Origin: Microbacterium stercoris
GTDB lineage: Bacteria > Actinomycetota > Actinomycetes > Actinomycetales > Microbacteriaceae
Length of the DNA stretch: 64,000 nt
Assembly (NCBI RefSeq): GCF_017592545.1
Contig: NZ_JAGFOA010000001.1
Location: 657,587 to 721,586 of the forward strand
Direction: 5' to 3'
Position numbers and translations under genes: made by a program. Below are positions 31,553 to 41,314 of this stretch, piece after piece (position 1 is the stretch's first letter; every line of letters starts with the position of its first letter). Below the pieces are notes generated by a model, which saw only the letters and a program-made list of their open reading frames with translations, did not search any database and was not told where the DNA came from.

Positions 31553-33640
31553 GTGACTGCCGAGTACTCCGCCCATCATCTCCAGGTCCTGGAAGGACTC
31601 GAGGCCGTCCGCAAGCGCCCGGGCATGTACATCGGCTCGAACGGCTCGCCCGGTCTGATGCACTGCCTGTGGGAGATCATCGACAACTCCGTTGACGAGG
31701 CGGTCGCGGGCAACGGCTCGAAGATCGACGTGATCCTCCACGCCGACGGCTCCGTCGAGGTGCGCGACCGCGGGCGCGGTGTGCCGGTCGACGTCGAGCC
31801 GCGCACAGGGCTCACGGGTGTCGAGGTCGTGTACACGAAGCTGCACGCGGGTGGCAAGTTCGGCGGCGGCTCCTATGCCGCCTCTGGTGGACTGCACGGC
31901 GTGGGCGCCTCGGTGGTCAACGCGCTGTCCGAGCGCCTCGACGTCGAGGTCGACCGCAACGGCAAGACCTATGCCATGTCGTTCCACCGCGGCGAGCCCG
32001 GAGTGTTCGCCGACGCGCGTCCGGACGCCCCGTTCACCCCCTTCGAGGAGCGCAGCGAGCTGCGGGTCATCGGCAAGGTCGCCAAGGGCGTCACCGGAAC
32101 GCGGGTGCGCTACTGGGCAGACCGGCAGATCTTCACCAAGGACGCCGCGTTCCAGCTGGACGATCTCGTCACGCGCGCGCGACAGACCGCCTTCCTCGTG
32201 TCGGGGCTCGAGATCGTGATCCGCGACGAGCGCCCGCTTGCTCAGCCGGACGGCGAGCTCGTGGAGACCTCGTACAAGTTCGACGGCGGCATCTCGGAGT
32301 TCGTCGACTTCCTGGCCACGGATGCGCCGGTCACCGACACCTGGCGACTGACCGGATCCGGCACCTTCAAGGAGACGGTGCCGATGCTCCAGGCGAACGG
32401 CCACATGGTCTCGACCGAGGTTGAGCGCGAGTGCCGTGTCGACATCGCGCTGCGCTGGGGCACGGGCTACGACACGGCGATCCGATCGTTCGTGAACATC
32501 ATCTCCACGCCCAAGGGCGGCACGCACCAGACGGGCTTCGAACAGGAGCTGCTGAAGTTCCTGCGTGACCAGGTCTCTGCGAACGCCCGCCGCCTCAAGG
32601 TCGGCGCGAGCGAGAAGCTCGAGAAGGACGACGTGCTCGCCGGCCTCAGCGCCGTGCTCACCGTCACGCTGCCCGAGCCGCAGTTCGAAGGGCAGACGAA
32701 GGAAGTGCTCGGCACTCCCGCCGTGCGATCCATCGTCGCCAAGGTCGTGCGCGAGGCCCTCAAGGAGCGTTTCGCGTCGTCGAAGCGCGACGACAAGACG
32801 CAGACGTCCATGGTGCTCGACAAGGTCGTCTCCGAGATGAAGGCGCGTGTCTCGGCCCGCGCGCACAAGGAGACCCAGCGCCGCAAGAACGCCCTCGAGA
32901 GCTCCTCGCTGCCGACGAAGCTCGTCGACTGCCGCACGCAGGATGTCGCGCAGTCCGAGCTGTTCATCGTCGAGGGCGACTCGGCGCTCGGCACCGCCAA
33001 GCTCGCGCGCAACAGCGAGTACCAGGCGCTGCTGCCCATCCGCGGCAAGATCCTCAACGTGCAGAAGGCCTCGGTCAGCGACATGTTGTCGAACGCCGAG
33101 TGCGCTTCGATCATCCAGGTGGTCGGTGCCGGATCCGGCCGCACGTTCGATCTCGATGCCGCGCGCTACGGCAAGGTCATCATGATGAGTGATGCGGATG
33201 TCGACGGCGCCCACATCCGCACCCTTCTCCTCACGCTCTTCTACCGCTACATGCGCCCGCTCGTGGAAGCCGGCCGGGTCTTCGCCGCCGTGCCCCCTCT
33301 GCACCGCGTGATCGTCGTGAACCCGGGCTCCAAGCCCAACGAGACGATCTACACGTACAGCGAGGCCGAGCTGCACAAGCTGCTCGACAAGCTGCGCAAG
33401 TCGAACCGGAAGTGGCAGGAGCCCATCCAGCGCTACAAGGGCCTCGGCGAGATGGACGCGGATCAGCTGGCGGAGACCACGATGGCCCGCGACGGCCGTC
33501 TGCTGCGTCGCGTGCGCCTGGAGGACGTCGAAGCTGCGGGCCGGGTGTTCGAGGTGCTGATGGGCAACGAGGTCGGTCCGCGTCGCGAGTTCATCGTCGA
33601 CTCGGCTGATCGCCTCTCACGCGAGTCGATCGACGCCTGA
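31553..33640 (+). CDS. parE: Type IIA topoisomerase B subunit (ParE, or second GyrB)
   Basis: 695 residues. GHKL ATPase domain: VRKRPGMYIGS, WEIIDNSVDEAVAGN (Mg-Asn), DRGRGVPVD and GLHGVGASVVNALS; transducer domain with the QTK-loop-like FEGQTKEVLGTP; TOPRIM with EGDSALGTAKLARN and SDADVDGAHIRTLL; and the C-terminal PIQRYKGLGEMDADQL. It pairs with the A subunit at 34409 to decatenate or relax DNA. Actinobacteria usually carry gyrBA near oriC, so this unlinked pair near sigA is most likely topoisomerase IV. GTG start by spacing from the -10. The usual gyrB/parE start MTAEYSAHHLQVLEG supports it. Confidence 0.93.
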   Translation: MTAEYSAHHLQVLEGLEAVRKRPGMYIGSNGSPGLMHCLWEIIDNSVDEAVAGNGSKIDVILHADGSVEVRDRGRGVPVDVEPRTGLTGVEVVYTKLHAGGKFGGGSYAASGGLHGVGASVVNALSERLDVEVDRNGKTYAMSFHRGEPGVFADARPDAPFTPFEERSELRVIGKVAKGVTGTRVRYWADRQIFTKDAAFQLDDLVTRARQTAFLVSGLEIVIRDERPLAQPDGELVETSYKFDGGISEFVDFLATDAPVTDTWRLTGSGTFKETVPMLQANGHMVSTEVERECRVDIALRWGTGYDTAIRSFVNIISTPKGGTHQTGFEQELLKFLRDQVSANARRLKVGASEKLEKDDVLAGLSAVLTVTLPEPQFEGQTKEVLGTPAVRSIVAKVVREALKERFASSKRDDKTQTSMVLDKVVSEMKARVSARAHKETQRRKNALESSSLPTKLVDCRTQDVAQSELFIVEGDSALGTAKLARNSEYQALLPIRGKILNVQKASVSDMLSNAECASIIQVVGAGSGRTFDLDAARYGKVIMMSDADVDGAHIRTLLLTLFYRYMRPLVEAGRVFAAVPPLHRVIVVNPGSKPNETIYTYSEAELHKLLDKLRKSNRKWQEPIQRYKGLGEMDADQLAETTMARDGRLLRRVRLEDVEAAGRVFEVLMGNEVGPRREFIVDSADRLSRESIDA

Positions 33641-33658
33641 GCCGCAGGGGGTCAGGCG
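33634..33658. terminator. Short hairpin joining the parE and TauE stop codons
   Basis: CGCCTGA / TCAGGCG with an 11-nt loop; the stem contains the stop codons of both convergent genes. Only 7 bp, so weak. Confidence 0.3.
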
Positions 33659-34404
33659 AGCAGCCCCGCAAGGCCTGACCACAGCACCGACACACCGCCC
33701 AGGAACGACAGCACGAGGATGCTCCTGCGCGCCGCGCGCTCGGGAAGCCGGCTGGCGATGCGGGCGCCCACCAGCACGCCGGCGACGATCACGCTGCCCA
33801 GGATCAGCCACATCCACCAGGTCCAGGCGAGCGTCGCAGAGGGGTCGAGCAGACCTGTCGCGACGACGGTCGTCGCGCTCATGATGAGGAAGAACGGCTG
33901 GAGCGCTGCCGCGTAGGCACGCTGTGGCCAGTCGCCGAGGGCGCCGTAGATGCCGACGGCCGGGGCCGCCAGGCCGACCGAACCGTTGAGCACTCCGGCG
34001 ATCAGCCCCGTCACCGCGACCGGCGCATTGCCGGCAATCGGCTCCGCCGTGCGGTGCAGCCAGGCCGAGAGGCCGACCCCGATGAGGATCATCGCGCCCA
34101 TCACCGCCTTGAGCAGGGCCTCGTCGACGAGCCGTGCCAGCAGGATGCCCGGGACCACCCCCAGGAGTGCGGGCAGCAGCAGCCAGATCAGCCGCCGCCA
34201 GTGCACGAGGCGCCACACCTGTGCCAGCACGAGCAGCGACGCGACGGCTCCCATGGCGTTCATGGCTGTCACCGCTGGGAGCGGTCCGAGTACCAGCACG
34301 AGCACGGGCATCGCCACGAGTCCGAAGCCCATGCCCAAGGCACGCTGCCCCATCGCGCCGACGAGCGTGACTGCGCAGATCGCGCCGAACCCGAGGTCGA
34401 TCAA
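33652..34404 (-). CDS. TauE/SafE family membrane permease (first of two)
   Basis: About 250 residues with roughly eight hydrophobic segments and the family pattern: GFGAICAVTLVGAMGQRALGMGFGLVAMPVL with a PAVTAMNAMG motif, and a second half with VTGLIAGVLNGSVGLAAPAVGIYG. The family exports or imports sulfur oxyanions and other small anions; substrate not clear here. The chosen start is TTG at 34404, 4 nt after the ParC-like gene's stop; a longer frame upstream overlaps that gene and is Arg/Ser-rich, without membrane segments. It is probably co-expressed with parC by read-through. Confidence 0.82.
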   Translation of the reverse strand: MIDLGFGAICAVTLVGAMGQRALGMGFGLVAMPVLVLVLGPLPAVTAMNAMGAVASLLVLAQVWRLVHWRRLIWLLLPALLGVVPGILLARLVDEALLKAVMGAMILIGVGLSAWLHRTAEPIAGNAPVAVTGLIAGVLNGSVGLAAPAVGIYGALGDWPQRAYAAALQPFFLIMSATTVVATGLLDPSATLAWTWWMWLILGSVIVAGVLVGARIASRLPERAARRSILVLSFLGGVSVLWSGLAGLLA

Positions 34405-34408
34405 CGGA

Positions 34409-36874
34409 TCAGGCGTCGGGTGCGACGAGGGTTCGTCCGATCGAGGCGATCGAGGCCTCGAGGGGCTGGCCAGAGGCGTCTCGGCGCGCGAGGGTCTCGG
34501 GCAGCTTGCGCACAACGCCCGAGGCATCGACGGCACGGGCCGGATCGGGTCCGACCCACGCCAGCGTGATGCGGTTCTCGCCCTTGAGGAATGCGTGCGC
34601 GCGGACGCCGCCCGTGGCGCGGCCCTTCGCCGGGAACTCGGAGAAGTCCGAGATCTTCGCCCGTCCGATCTCCATCCCGGCGATGGCGTCGGACGAGCCC
34701 GACACGGTGACCACAACGGTCTCGTCACCGATGGCGGCGCCGAAGAACACCACCTCCGCCTTCGGCGCGAGCTTGATGCCCGCCATACCGCCGGCCGGCG
34801 CGCCCTGCGGACGCACGGACGCCGCCGAGAACCTCAGCAGCTGCGCGTCGGAGGTCACGAACACGAGCTCGGCCTCCTCGGGAGCTGACGCGGCGCCCAC
34901 GACCGTATCGCCGGGCTTGAGGCCGATGACCTCGAGCTCGGGCTTGGGGGCGAGCGATGACGGCACGATGCGCTTGACCACACCCTGCGCCGTGCCGATC
35001 GCGACGGGCACATCGGACCCGAGATCCACGAGGGTGACGATCTTCTCGGCGCGGTCGGTGAGGCCGACGTAGTCGTGCAGACGTGCGCCGACGCCGAGCT
35101 GCACCGAGTTCGCGGGCACCGACGGCAGATCGACGGGATGGAAGCGCACCACGCGTCCCTTCGACGTCAGCGCGCCGACCTCTCCGCGGATCGTCGCCTC
35201 GACGGTCGTGAGGATCGCGTCGTGCTTGCTGCGACGCCCCGGCGCCGCCAGCTGCTGGCCTTCTGGCACCTCGATGCGCACGGCGCGGCCCGTCGTCGAC
35301 AGCGCGATGGTGGTGGGCCCGTCGGCGATCTGCAGATCCGGCTCGCCCTTCTTGCTGCGCGGCGCGGCGGGCTTGCCGTTCATCAGCAGCGTTCGGCGGG
35401 GCGTCGCGTGCTTCTCGGCCGTGGCGTCGAGTTCCAGCGCGACCTGCCGGCGCAGCAGCGTGTCCGATCCGAGCAGCTCCTCGAGCGCGGCGATCTCCGC
35501 GAGCAGCGCGTCCCGCTCCTGCTCGAGCTCGATACGCGAGAACTTCGTGAGTCGGCGCAGACGCAGTTCCAGGATGTACTCCGCCTGGATCTCATCGAGA
35601 TCGAAGACGCTGCAGAGCTTCGTCCGCGCCTGCTCCGACGTGTCGGACGAGCGGATGACCTGGATCACCTCGTCGATGTCCAGGATGGCCGTCAGAAGGC
35701 CGGCAACGAGGTGCAGGCGCTCCTGTCGCCGGGCGAGACGATAGCGGCTGCGGCGCGTCACGACCTGGAGGCGGTGGTCGATGTAGACGCGCAGCAGATC
35801 CTTGAGGCCCAGTGTGCGCGGCTGCCCGTCGACGAGCGCCACGTTGTTGATCGAGAACGAGTCCTCGAGCGGCGTGAGCTTGTACAGCAGCTCGAGCACG
35901 GCGTGCGGGTCGAAGCCGGTCTTGACGCCGATGACCAGCCGCAGCCCGTTGTTGCGGTCGGTGAGGTCGGCGACATCCGAGATGCCCTGCAGCTTCTTGG
36001 ACTGCACGGCGTCCTTGAGCTTCTCGATGACGCGCTCGGGGCCGACCATGTACGGCAGCTCCGTGATGACGATGCCGGTGCGGCGAGGCGCGACCTGCTC
36101 GATGGACACCTTGCCGCGCAGCTTGAAGGCGCCGCGACCGGTCTCGTAGGCATCCCTGACGCCGTCGAGCCCTACGAGGATCCCGCCGGAGGGGAAATCG
36201 GGGCCGGGCACGAACTCCATGAGCTCCGCGGTCGTCGCCTCAGGGTGCTCGAGGAGGTGGGTGGCGGCCGCGACGACCTCGCTGAGGTTGTGCGGTGCCA
36301 TGTTCGTCGCCATGCCGACGGCGATGCCGCTCGCCCCGTTGACGAGCAGGTTGGGGTACGCCGCTGGAAGCACGGCGGGCTGCTGGAACTGTCCGTCGTA
36401 GTTCGGGATGAAGTCGACCGCGTCCTCGTCGATGTCCTCCGTCAGCGACAGGGCAGGGCGGTCGAGGCGCACTTCGGTGTAGCGAGCGGCCGCCGGACCG
36501 TCATCGAGCGACCCGAAGTTCCCGTGCCCGTCGACGAGGGGGACACGCAGCGCGAAGTCCTGCGCGAGGCGCACAAGCGCGTCGTAGATCGCGCTGTCAC
36601 CGTGCGGGTGGAGCTTTCCCATCACCTCGCCGACGACGCGGGCGCTCTTCACGTGCCCGCGGTCGGGGCGCAGGCCCATCTCCGCCATCTGGTAGATGAT
36701 GCGCCGCTGAACGGGCTTCAGTCCGTCGCGAGCATCGGGCAGGGCACGCGAATAGATGACCGAGTAGGCGTACTCGAGGTACGAACCCTGCATCTCCTGC
36801 TCGAGGGCGATGTCCTCGATGCGCTCCGGAGCGGATCCGGACGTGTTCGCGGATGCCGGGGTCGTGCGCGCCAT
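34409..36874 (-). CDS. parC: Type IIA topoisomerase A subunit (ParC, or second GyrA)
   Basis: 821 residues. N-terminal breakage-reunion domain: [49 protein letters not shown], and the AARYTEVRL catalytic Tyr (Tyr in ARYTE), then the [27 protein letters not shown] core. The C-terminal half has five or six beta-pinwheel blades with repeated G-R-V patterns, which wrap DNA; the GyrA-box is not obvious, favouring ParC over GyrA. The gene is on the opposite strand to parE, with the TauE permease between them. ATG start with good context; the 80-nt divergent gap faces the phosphodiesterase gene. Confidence 0.92.
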   Translation of the reverse strand: MARTTPASANTSGSAPERIEDIALEQEMQGSYLEYAYSVIYSRALPDARDGLKPVQRRIIYQMAEMGLRPDRGHVKSARVVGEVMGKLHPHGDSAIYDALVRLAQDFALRVPLVDGHGNFGSLDDGPAAARYTEVRLDRPALSLTEDIDEDAVDFIPNYDGQFQQPAVLPAAYPNLLVNGASGIAVGMATNMAPHNLSEVVAAATHLLEHPEATTAELMEFVPGPDFPSGGILVGLDGVRDAYETGRGAFKLRGKVSIEQVAPRRTGIVITELPYMVGPERVIEKLKDAVQSKKLQGISDVADLTDRNNGLRLVIGVKTGFDPHAVLELLYKLTPLEDSFSINNVALVDGQPRTLGLKDLLRVYIDHRLQVVTRRSRYRLARRQERLHLVAGLLTAILDIDEVIQVIRSSDTSEQARTKLCSVFDLDEIQAEYILELRLRRLTKFSRIELEQERDALLAEIAALEELLGSDTLLRRQVALELDATAEKHATPRRTLLMNGKPAAPRSKKGEPDLQIADGPTTIALSTTGRAVRIEVPEGQQLAAPGRRSKHDAILTTVEATIRGEVGALTSKGRVVRFHPVDLPSVPANSVQLGVGARLHDYVGLTDRAEKIVTLVDLGSDVPVAIGTAQGVVKRIVPSSLAPKPELEVIGLKPGDTVVGAASAPEEAELVFVTSDAQLLRFSAASVRPQGAPAGGMAGIKLAPKAEVVFFGAAIGDETVVVTVSGSSDAIAGMEIGRAKISDFSEFPAKGRATGGVRAHAFLKGENRITLAWVGPDPARAVDASGVVRKLPETLARRDASGQPLEASIASIGRTLVAPDA

Positions 36875-36941
36875 ACTGCTTCTCTCACCTGCTGTCGAAG
36901 GGCCCGGGTGCGGGTCTCTGATCGGGCAACGCGCGTCGTGC

Positions 36942-36947
36942 GAGACT
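36942..36947 (+). promoter_or_regulatory. Possible -10 for the phosphodiesterase gene
   Basis: GAGACT, 7 nt before the ATG at 36955; first base deviates from TANNNT, so weak. Confidence 0.3.
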
Positions 36948-36954
36948 TGCCCGG

Positions 36955-38073
36955 ATGCCTCCCATCGTACCGACGGGCCCCGCGGCGGCCCGGAGCCTCA
37001 CCGATGTCGCGCCGGACATCCTGCGTTCCCTCGACGGCGGCGGCGCGCTGAAGCCCGCGCGCTCCGCGGTGCTCTTCGTCATCGACGGGCTCGGCGCGAT
37101 CCAGCTGCGCGCGCACGCGGGTCACGCTCGACGTCTGGCCGCATCGTTCGGGAAGAAGGACGTCGCACGATCCGTGTTCCCGTCGACGACGGCGGCGGCG
37201 CTCACCTCGATCCTCACGGGCGCGCATCCGGGCGAGCACGGCCTCGTCGGGTACCGCGTACTGGATCCGGCGCAGGGTCGACTGACGAATCAGCTCAACG
37301 GCTACGAGAACGACGGGCTGGATCCGGCGACCTGGCAGCGCCGCACCACGGTCTTCGAGACGGCAGTGGCAGAGGGGCGCCGGGCATTCGCCGTCGGCAT
37401 GTCGGAGTACGCCAAGAGCGGTCTCACCGCGGCGGTTCTGCGGGGGGCGGAGTACGTCGGCGCCGATGAGGTGCGGATGCGCGTGCGTCTCGCCTACGAG
37501 CTGGCAGCGGGGGAGTCCGGCTCGCTCGTCTACTGCTATCTGCCGGAGATCGACAAGGCCGGGCACAGGCGAGGCGTCGATTCCGCCGCTTGGCTCGCCG
37601 CGCTCGAGGACGTCGACGCGGCATTCGCCGCCCCGGTCCCGGCGGGGGTCGGCGCGATCGTCACTGCCGACCACGGAATGGTGGACGTGCCTCGGCATCG
37701 CCACGTGCTGCTGCAGCACGGTGATCCCCGTCTCTCCGGTGTCGCGCATCTCGGCGGCGAGCCCCGCCTGCTGCATGTCTATCTCGAGCCGGGGGTCGAT
37801 CCCTCGACGGCGGCATCGGTGTGGACGGAGCATTCCGGCAAGTCCGCGGAGGTGGCCACGCGCGATGAGGCGATTGCCGCCGGGCTGTTCGGGCCTGTCG
37901 ACGTCGCGGTGCGCCCGCGCATCGGCGACCTGCTGATCGCGGCCCGCGGATCGTGGGCGTTCTACGACGACCGACTCGACGACAAGCGGCCGCAGGACAT
38001 GGTCGGTCAGCACGGCTCCGTGAGTCCCGAGGAGACGACGGTGCCGTTCCTGCGGCTCGGGGCCTACTCCTAG
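36955..38073 (+). CDS. Alkaline-phosphatase-superfamily nucleotide pyrophosphatase/phosphodiesterase
   Basis: 372 residues, no signal peptide, so cytoplasmic. Metal-binding Asp in [12 protein letters not shown]; nucleophile Thr in [27 protein letters not shown]; second metal pair in [13 protein letters not shown] and ADHGMVD; a final His in [10 protein letters not shown]. It matches the NPP type of the superfamily, which hydrolyses phosphodiester bonds of nucleotides or nucleotide sugars. Physiological substrate unknown. In Micrococcales a gene of this class is often next to sepH, as here; a convergent gap of 40 nt separates it from sepH. Confidence 0.88.
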   Translation: MPPIVPTGPAAARSLTDVAPDILRSLDGGGALKPARSAVLFVIDGLGAIQLRAHAGHARRLAASFGKKDVARSVFPSTTAAALTSILTGAHPGEHGLVGYRVLDPAQGRLTNQLNGYENDGLDPATWQRRTTVFETAVAEGRRAFAVGMSEYAKSGLTAAVLRGAEYVGADEVRMRVRLAYELAAGESGSLVYCYLPEIDKAGHRRGVDSAAWLAALEDVDAAFAAPVPAGVGAIVTADHGMVDVPRHRHVLLQHGDPRLSGVAHLGGEPRLLHVYLEPGVDPSTAASVWTEHSGKSAEVATRDEAIAAGLFGPVDVAVRPRIGDLLIAARGSWAFYDDRLDDKRPQDMVGQHGSVSPEETTVPFLRLGAYS

Positions 38074-38113
38074 CCCGCGTCGGGCGCGGCCAAGACGCGA
38101 ACGGCCCGAGTGG

Positions 38114-39181
38114 TCAGTCGTCGGTGCGCGCGCCGAAGACGATGTCGTCCCAGGACGGCATGGACGCGCGGCCGCGGCGGCGCGGAGTCTCGTCCTCCTT
38201 GGGCGACTCGGCCTGCGCCTCGGGCTCGTCCTCATCGGCGACGGACACGGGGGTGGCGGAGGGAGCCGAGAAGAGGTTCACGAGCGTGCGCCGCTCGACC
38301 TCGTGGTGCTCCTCGGGGGCCTCGGGCGTCTCGTCGCCCAGCTCGATGTCGAACGCGGGCGCGGGCTCGCGCTGACCGCGCCGGCGGCGCAGGGCCTCCA
38401 GCAGATCGGCGGTGTCGGAGCTGGGCGCCTGCGCGCCGGGTGCGCGCTTCGTCGCGAAGTCCCTGACGGTCGCGGAGGAATCCGGATCGGCGCCCGCCTC
38501 CGGCACACGTCGCGGCCCGAAGGCACCCGAATCGAAGCGATCCTCGGAATCGGGCACGTTCTCGGCCGGCGGCACGACGGTGTCGAGCGCGCGAAGACGC
38601 GGGATCAGCCCCTCCGGCATCGGGCCCTGGCGCGAGAGCTGGGTGGCGTCGCTGTTCAGCGGCGAGAGGGCGCTCCGGCGAGGTTCGAAGCTCCAGCGGG
38701 CATCGTGCTCGACGTCGTTCGCGATGAACTCGAGCTTGACGATCCAGCCCGCCTCCTCCTTCCAGCTCGTCCAGCGCTCGCCCGTGGCGCCGAGATCGGC
38801 GAGCTTCGAGCGGATGGCGACTCCGAAGGTCGGGTTCTCGTCCTGTTGCAGCTCGATGCCCATGAGCACGGGCACGGCCAGCGCCTGGCCGACGATGTGC
38901 TCGCGCTCGGCGAGCACGGGGCCCTCGAACCGGCGCACGTCCTCGACGCGGGCGTCGAGCAGCTGTGCGACGTCCTCCGCCGACATGCCGGCGCGGATGT
39001 GGGTCTGGATCTCACGCGGGCTCGGCAGAGGGACCCGCGGCCCGGCGGGTGCCTGCGCGCGGTCGATCTTGCGGATCTCCGAGCGGAGCACATCGTCGAT
39101 GGCGAGCGTGAACCGCTGGCCGGCCTCGGTGGCCAAGACCAGCTGTCCGTCCTCGGTTCCGATGATGGTGAGCGATTCCAT
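38114..39181 (-). CDS. sepH: Septation protein SepH (DUF3071)
   Basis: 355 residues. N-terminal DUF3071 domain (1-170): MESLTIIGTEDGQLVLATE, then the helix-turn-helix SPREIQTHIRAGMSAEDVAQLLDARVEDVRRFEGPVLAERE. The rest is an acidic, low-complexity, disordered tail ending in the conserved RRGRASMPSWDDIVFG, which is the C-terminal signature of SepH. In Streptomyces and Mycobacterium SepH binds FtsZ and promotes Z-ring assembly. The ATG has an AGAGGAGG Shine-Dalgarno. It is divergent from the DUF4193 gene by 255 nt. Confidence 0.92.
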   Translation of the reverse strand: MESLTIIGTEDGQLVLATEAGQRFTLAIDDVLRSEIRKIDRAQAPAGPRVPLPSPREIQTHIRAGMSAEDVAQLLDARVEDVRRFEGPVLAEREHIVGQALAVPVLMGIELQQDENPTFGVAIRSKLADLGATGERWTSWKEEAGWIVKLEFIANDVEHDARWSFEPRRSALSPLNSDATQLSRQGPMPEGLIPRLRALDTVVPPAENVPDSEDRFDSGAFGPRRVPEAGADPDSSATVRDFATKRAPGAQAPSSDTADLLEALRRRRGQREPAPAFDIELGDETPEAPEEHHEVERRTLVNLFSAPSATPVSVADEDEPEAQAESPKEDETPRRRGRASMPSWDDIVFGARTDD

Positions 39182-39436
39182 GCTCAGCCTCCTCTGGCTC
39201 GCCTCTGACGCCGCGGCAGATCACGACGCGCCGCGTGCGTTCACGACTCGGCCATGGTTTCACGCGCCGGCGCGAACGCCGGGAATACCGTGGGCGTGCC
39301 GCGAGTTCCGTCAGCTGCACGCGCCCGTCGTGCACGCGTATTTGCGTTCACAGCAAAGGGCGTGCAGACTATCGCCGCTCCGCCGCATCTGGCGGGGTGT
39401 GCACCACAGCTGATGAAAGAAGTGTGACCCACTCAC
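39182..39436. other. 255-nt intergenic region between divergent sepH and DUF4193
   Basis: No convincing ORF or RNA here. It contains two short inverted repeats near 39266-39290 (CGCGCCGGCGCGAACGCCGG) and a GACTAT element near 39368 that could be the DUF4193 -10, with a GAAAGAAG Shine-Dalgarno at about 39415. sepH appears to be served by its own AGAGGAGG. Confidence 0.35.
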
Positions 39437-39733
39437 ATGGCAACCGATTACGACGCCCCCCGCAAGACCGAGGACGACGGAAACGAGTCGATCGAGGCCC
39501 TCAAGGCGCGCGTGCCCGACACCATGTCGGGTTCGGTGGACGTGGAGGACGCGGACAACCCGTCGAGCTTCGACCTTCCGGGCGCGGACCTCTCGAACGT
39601 CGAGCTGGATGTCGTGGTGCTTCCGGCGCAGGACGACGAGTTCACCTGCATGAACTGCTTCCTGGTGAAGCACCGCTCGCAGATCGACCACGAGGGCGCC
39701 AACGGCCCGATCTGCAAGGACTGCGCGGCCTGA
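39437..39733 (+). CDS. DUF4193 zinc-ribbon protein
   Basis: 98 residues. Acidic N-terminal half (SIEALKARVPDTMSGSVDVEDADNPSSFDLPG) and a C-terminal C-x2-C ... C-x2-C (CMNCFLVKHRSQ then PICKDCAA), a typical small zinc ribbon. The counterpart in Mycobacterium is Rv2699c, in the same dut-DUF3093 neighbourhood. Very conserved in actinobacteria; function unknown. A Shine-Dalgarno-like GAAAGAAG and an acceptable leader are present. Confidence 0.87.
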   Translation: MATDYDAPRKTEDDGNESIEALKARVPDTMSGSVDVEDADNPSSFDLPGADLSNVELDVVVLPAQDDEFTCMNCFLVKHRSQIDHEGANGPICKDCAA

Positions 39734-39756
39734 CGCCGCGGCGGGCCCGGGAGGGC

Positions 39757-40260
39757 TCAGCCGGCGCTCTGAGCGTGACGAACGGCCGCCGCCAGGCGGT
39801 CGGGAGTGCGCGATGAGAGCGTCCACGACGACACGGGGTCGTCGGGATCGATGTCCGGAAGGACGACGATCCCGGCGACCCCTCCTCGTATGAGGTGCCA
39901 CCCTCGTGCGTCGAGGCCGGTCGAGCGCGCCGCGCGGGCCGCCTCGTCTGTGAGTGGGACAGGCTCCCCGAGAAGGGCGACGTCGATGTGCGCGCGGCCC
40001 GCGCGCAGCTCCCGCCCGACGACCTCGATCACCGGGGATCCCAGGATGAGCGCGGTGATGACCGCGACGCCGACGGCGAAGCCGATCGCCAGGGAGAGCG
40101 CGCCGTCCATGCGGACGAAGACGAGCGAGGCCATCGGCGCCACGACGGCGGCGGAGCCGAGGATCCACAGGGACGGCGTGAGGCGCTCCCTGTAGAGCGG
40201 ACGGGCGGACTCTGCGCGCGGGGGCTGGGAAGGCCGGGCGGGCGGCGTTGTGTTCTGCAT
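39757..40260 (-). CDS. DUF3093 membrane protein
   Basis: 167 residues. Two closely spaced membrane helices (about residues 30-50 and 55-75, LWILGSAAVVAPMASLVFV and AIGFAVGVAVITALILG), then a soluble domain with RELRAGRAHIDVALLG, and a C-terminal SSWTLSSRTPDRLAAAV. Synteny with Mycobacterium (Rv2698) supports the assignment. Its ATG at 40260 is only 12 nt from the dut GTG on the other strand, so its promoter must lie inside dut and the two units probably interfere with each other. A GAGGG sits right before the ATG. Confidence 0.87.
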   Translation of the reverse strand: MQNTTPPARPSQPPRAESARPLYRERLTPSLWILGSAAVVAPMASLVFVRMDGALSLAIGFAVGVAVITALILGSPVIEVVGRELRAGRAHIDVALLGEPVPLTDEAARAARSTGLDARGWHLIRGGVAGIVVLPDIDPDDPVSSWTLSSRTPDRLAAAVRHAQSAG

Positions 40261-40266
40261 TACCCT
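40261..40266 (+). promoter_or_regulatory. -10 hexamer for leaderless dut
   Basis: TACCCT fills the 12-nt divergent gap between DUF3093 and dut, 6 nt before the GTG at 40273. Confidence 0.45.
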
Positions 40267-40272
40267 CGTGGA

Positions 40273-40725
40273 GTGACCGAAACCGTGGACGTTCCCATCA
40301 TCGCATCGGCCCTGCCGGTGTACGCGCACCCCGGCGACGCCGGCGCGGATCTGATGGCGTCTGAGGCCGTGCATCTCGCGCCGGGTGAGCGCGCGCTCGT
40401 CGGCACGGGCGTCCGCATCGCTCTTCCCGAGGGGTATGCCGCTTTCGTGGTTCCGCGCTCCGGCCTGGCCGCCAAGCACGGCATCACCATCGTCAACGCG
40501 CCCGGCACCATCGACGCGGGCTACCGCGGCGAGATCAAGGTGGCGCTCCTGAACACCGACCCTCGCGAGGCGTTCGACATCGCGGTGGGAGACCGGATCG
40601 CGCAGCTGATCCTCATGCCGGTGCCTCGGGCGCGATTCATCCCGGTGGACGAGCTCCCCGACAGCGTCCGCGGTGGCGGCGGGTTCGGATCCACCGGAAT
40701 TCTTTCCCAGGGAGGGAACGCATGA
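40273..40725 (+). CDS. dut: dUTP diphosphatase (trimeric)
   Basis: 150 residues. The five motifs of trimeric dUTPases: PGDAGADL, PRSGLAAKHGITIVN (with the SGLA phosphate-binding loop), GTIDAGYRGEIKV (catalytic Asp), DRIAQLILMPV and the C-terminal GGGGFGSTG arm. It hydrolyses dUTP to dUMP and pyrophosphate, keeping uracil out of DNA. The GTG is placed by a -10 hexamer 6 nt upstream. The stop overlaps the DUF3710 start by 4 nt. Confidence 0.96.
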   Translation: MTETVDVPIIASALPVYAHPGDAGADLMASEAVHLAPGERALVGTGVRIALPEGYAAFVVPRSGLAAKHGITIVNAPGTIDAGYRGEIKVALLNTDPREAFDIAVGDRIAQLILMPVPRARFIPVDELPDSVRGGGGFGSTGILSQGGNA

Positions 40726-41306
40726 GCGACGAGCTCGAGAACGGAAAGTCCGCCCCCGGCGACCGCGCCACGGCAGGTCCGCTGGATGAGACCGAGGCCA
40801 ATCCGGTCCGCCCCTACATCGACCTCGGCGGCATCAAGGTGCTTCCGCGCGAGGGACTGAACCTGCGCCTCGAGGTGGAGGAGCAGACCAAGCGCATCGT
40901 GGCGGTGGGTCTGGACTATGCCGACTCCACCCTGCAGGTGCAGCCGTTCGCGGCGCCCCGCACCTCGGGTCTCTGGGAGGAGACGCGCGCGCAGATCCGC
41001 GACCAGGTGCGTCAGCAGGGCGGCCGCGTCGAGGAGCGCGAGGGCCCTCTGGGTGCCGAGCTTCTCGCCGAGGTGCCGGTCGTCGCGGGTTCAGACGCCC
41101 AGATGCGCCTCGCACGCTTCGTCGGGGTGGACGGTCCGCGGTGGTTCCTGCGCGGTGTCATCGGCGGTGCCGGCGCGTCGGATCCGGTCGCGGCCGAGCA
41201 GGTCGAGTCGCTCTTCCGCTCGATCGTCGTCGTGCGCGGCGGGGCCCCGATGCCTCCGCGCGACCTCATCCCGCTGAAGATGCCGTCGACGCCCGCCACG
41301 GCCTGA
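40722..41306 (+). CDS. DUF3710 protein
   Basis: 194 residues. A charged N-terminus, then alternating hydrophobic and acidic strands: PYIDLGGIKVLPREGLNLRLEVEEQTKRIVAV and STLQVQPFAAPRTSGLWEETRAQIRDQV, and a later WFLRGVIGG. No membrane helix or signal. The family is linked to dut in Mycobacterium (Rv2696c) and Corynebacterium; function unknown. It begins at ATGA with dut. DUF3159 starts 8 nt later, so the three genes form an operon. Confidence 0.9.
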   Translation: MSDELENGKSAPGDRATAGPLDETEANPVRPYIDLGGIKVLPREGLNLRLEVEEQTKRIVAVGLDYADSTLQVQPFAAPRTSGLWEETRAQIRDQVRQQGGRVEEREGPLGAELLAEVPVVAGSDAQMRLARFVGVDGPRWFLRGVIGGAGASDPVAAEQVESLFRSIVVVRGGAPMPPRDLIPLKMPSTPATA

Positions 41307-41314
41307 GACGCGCG

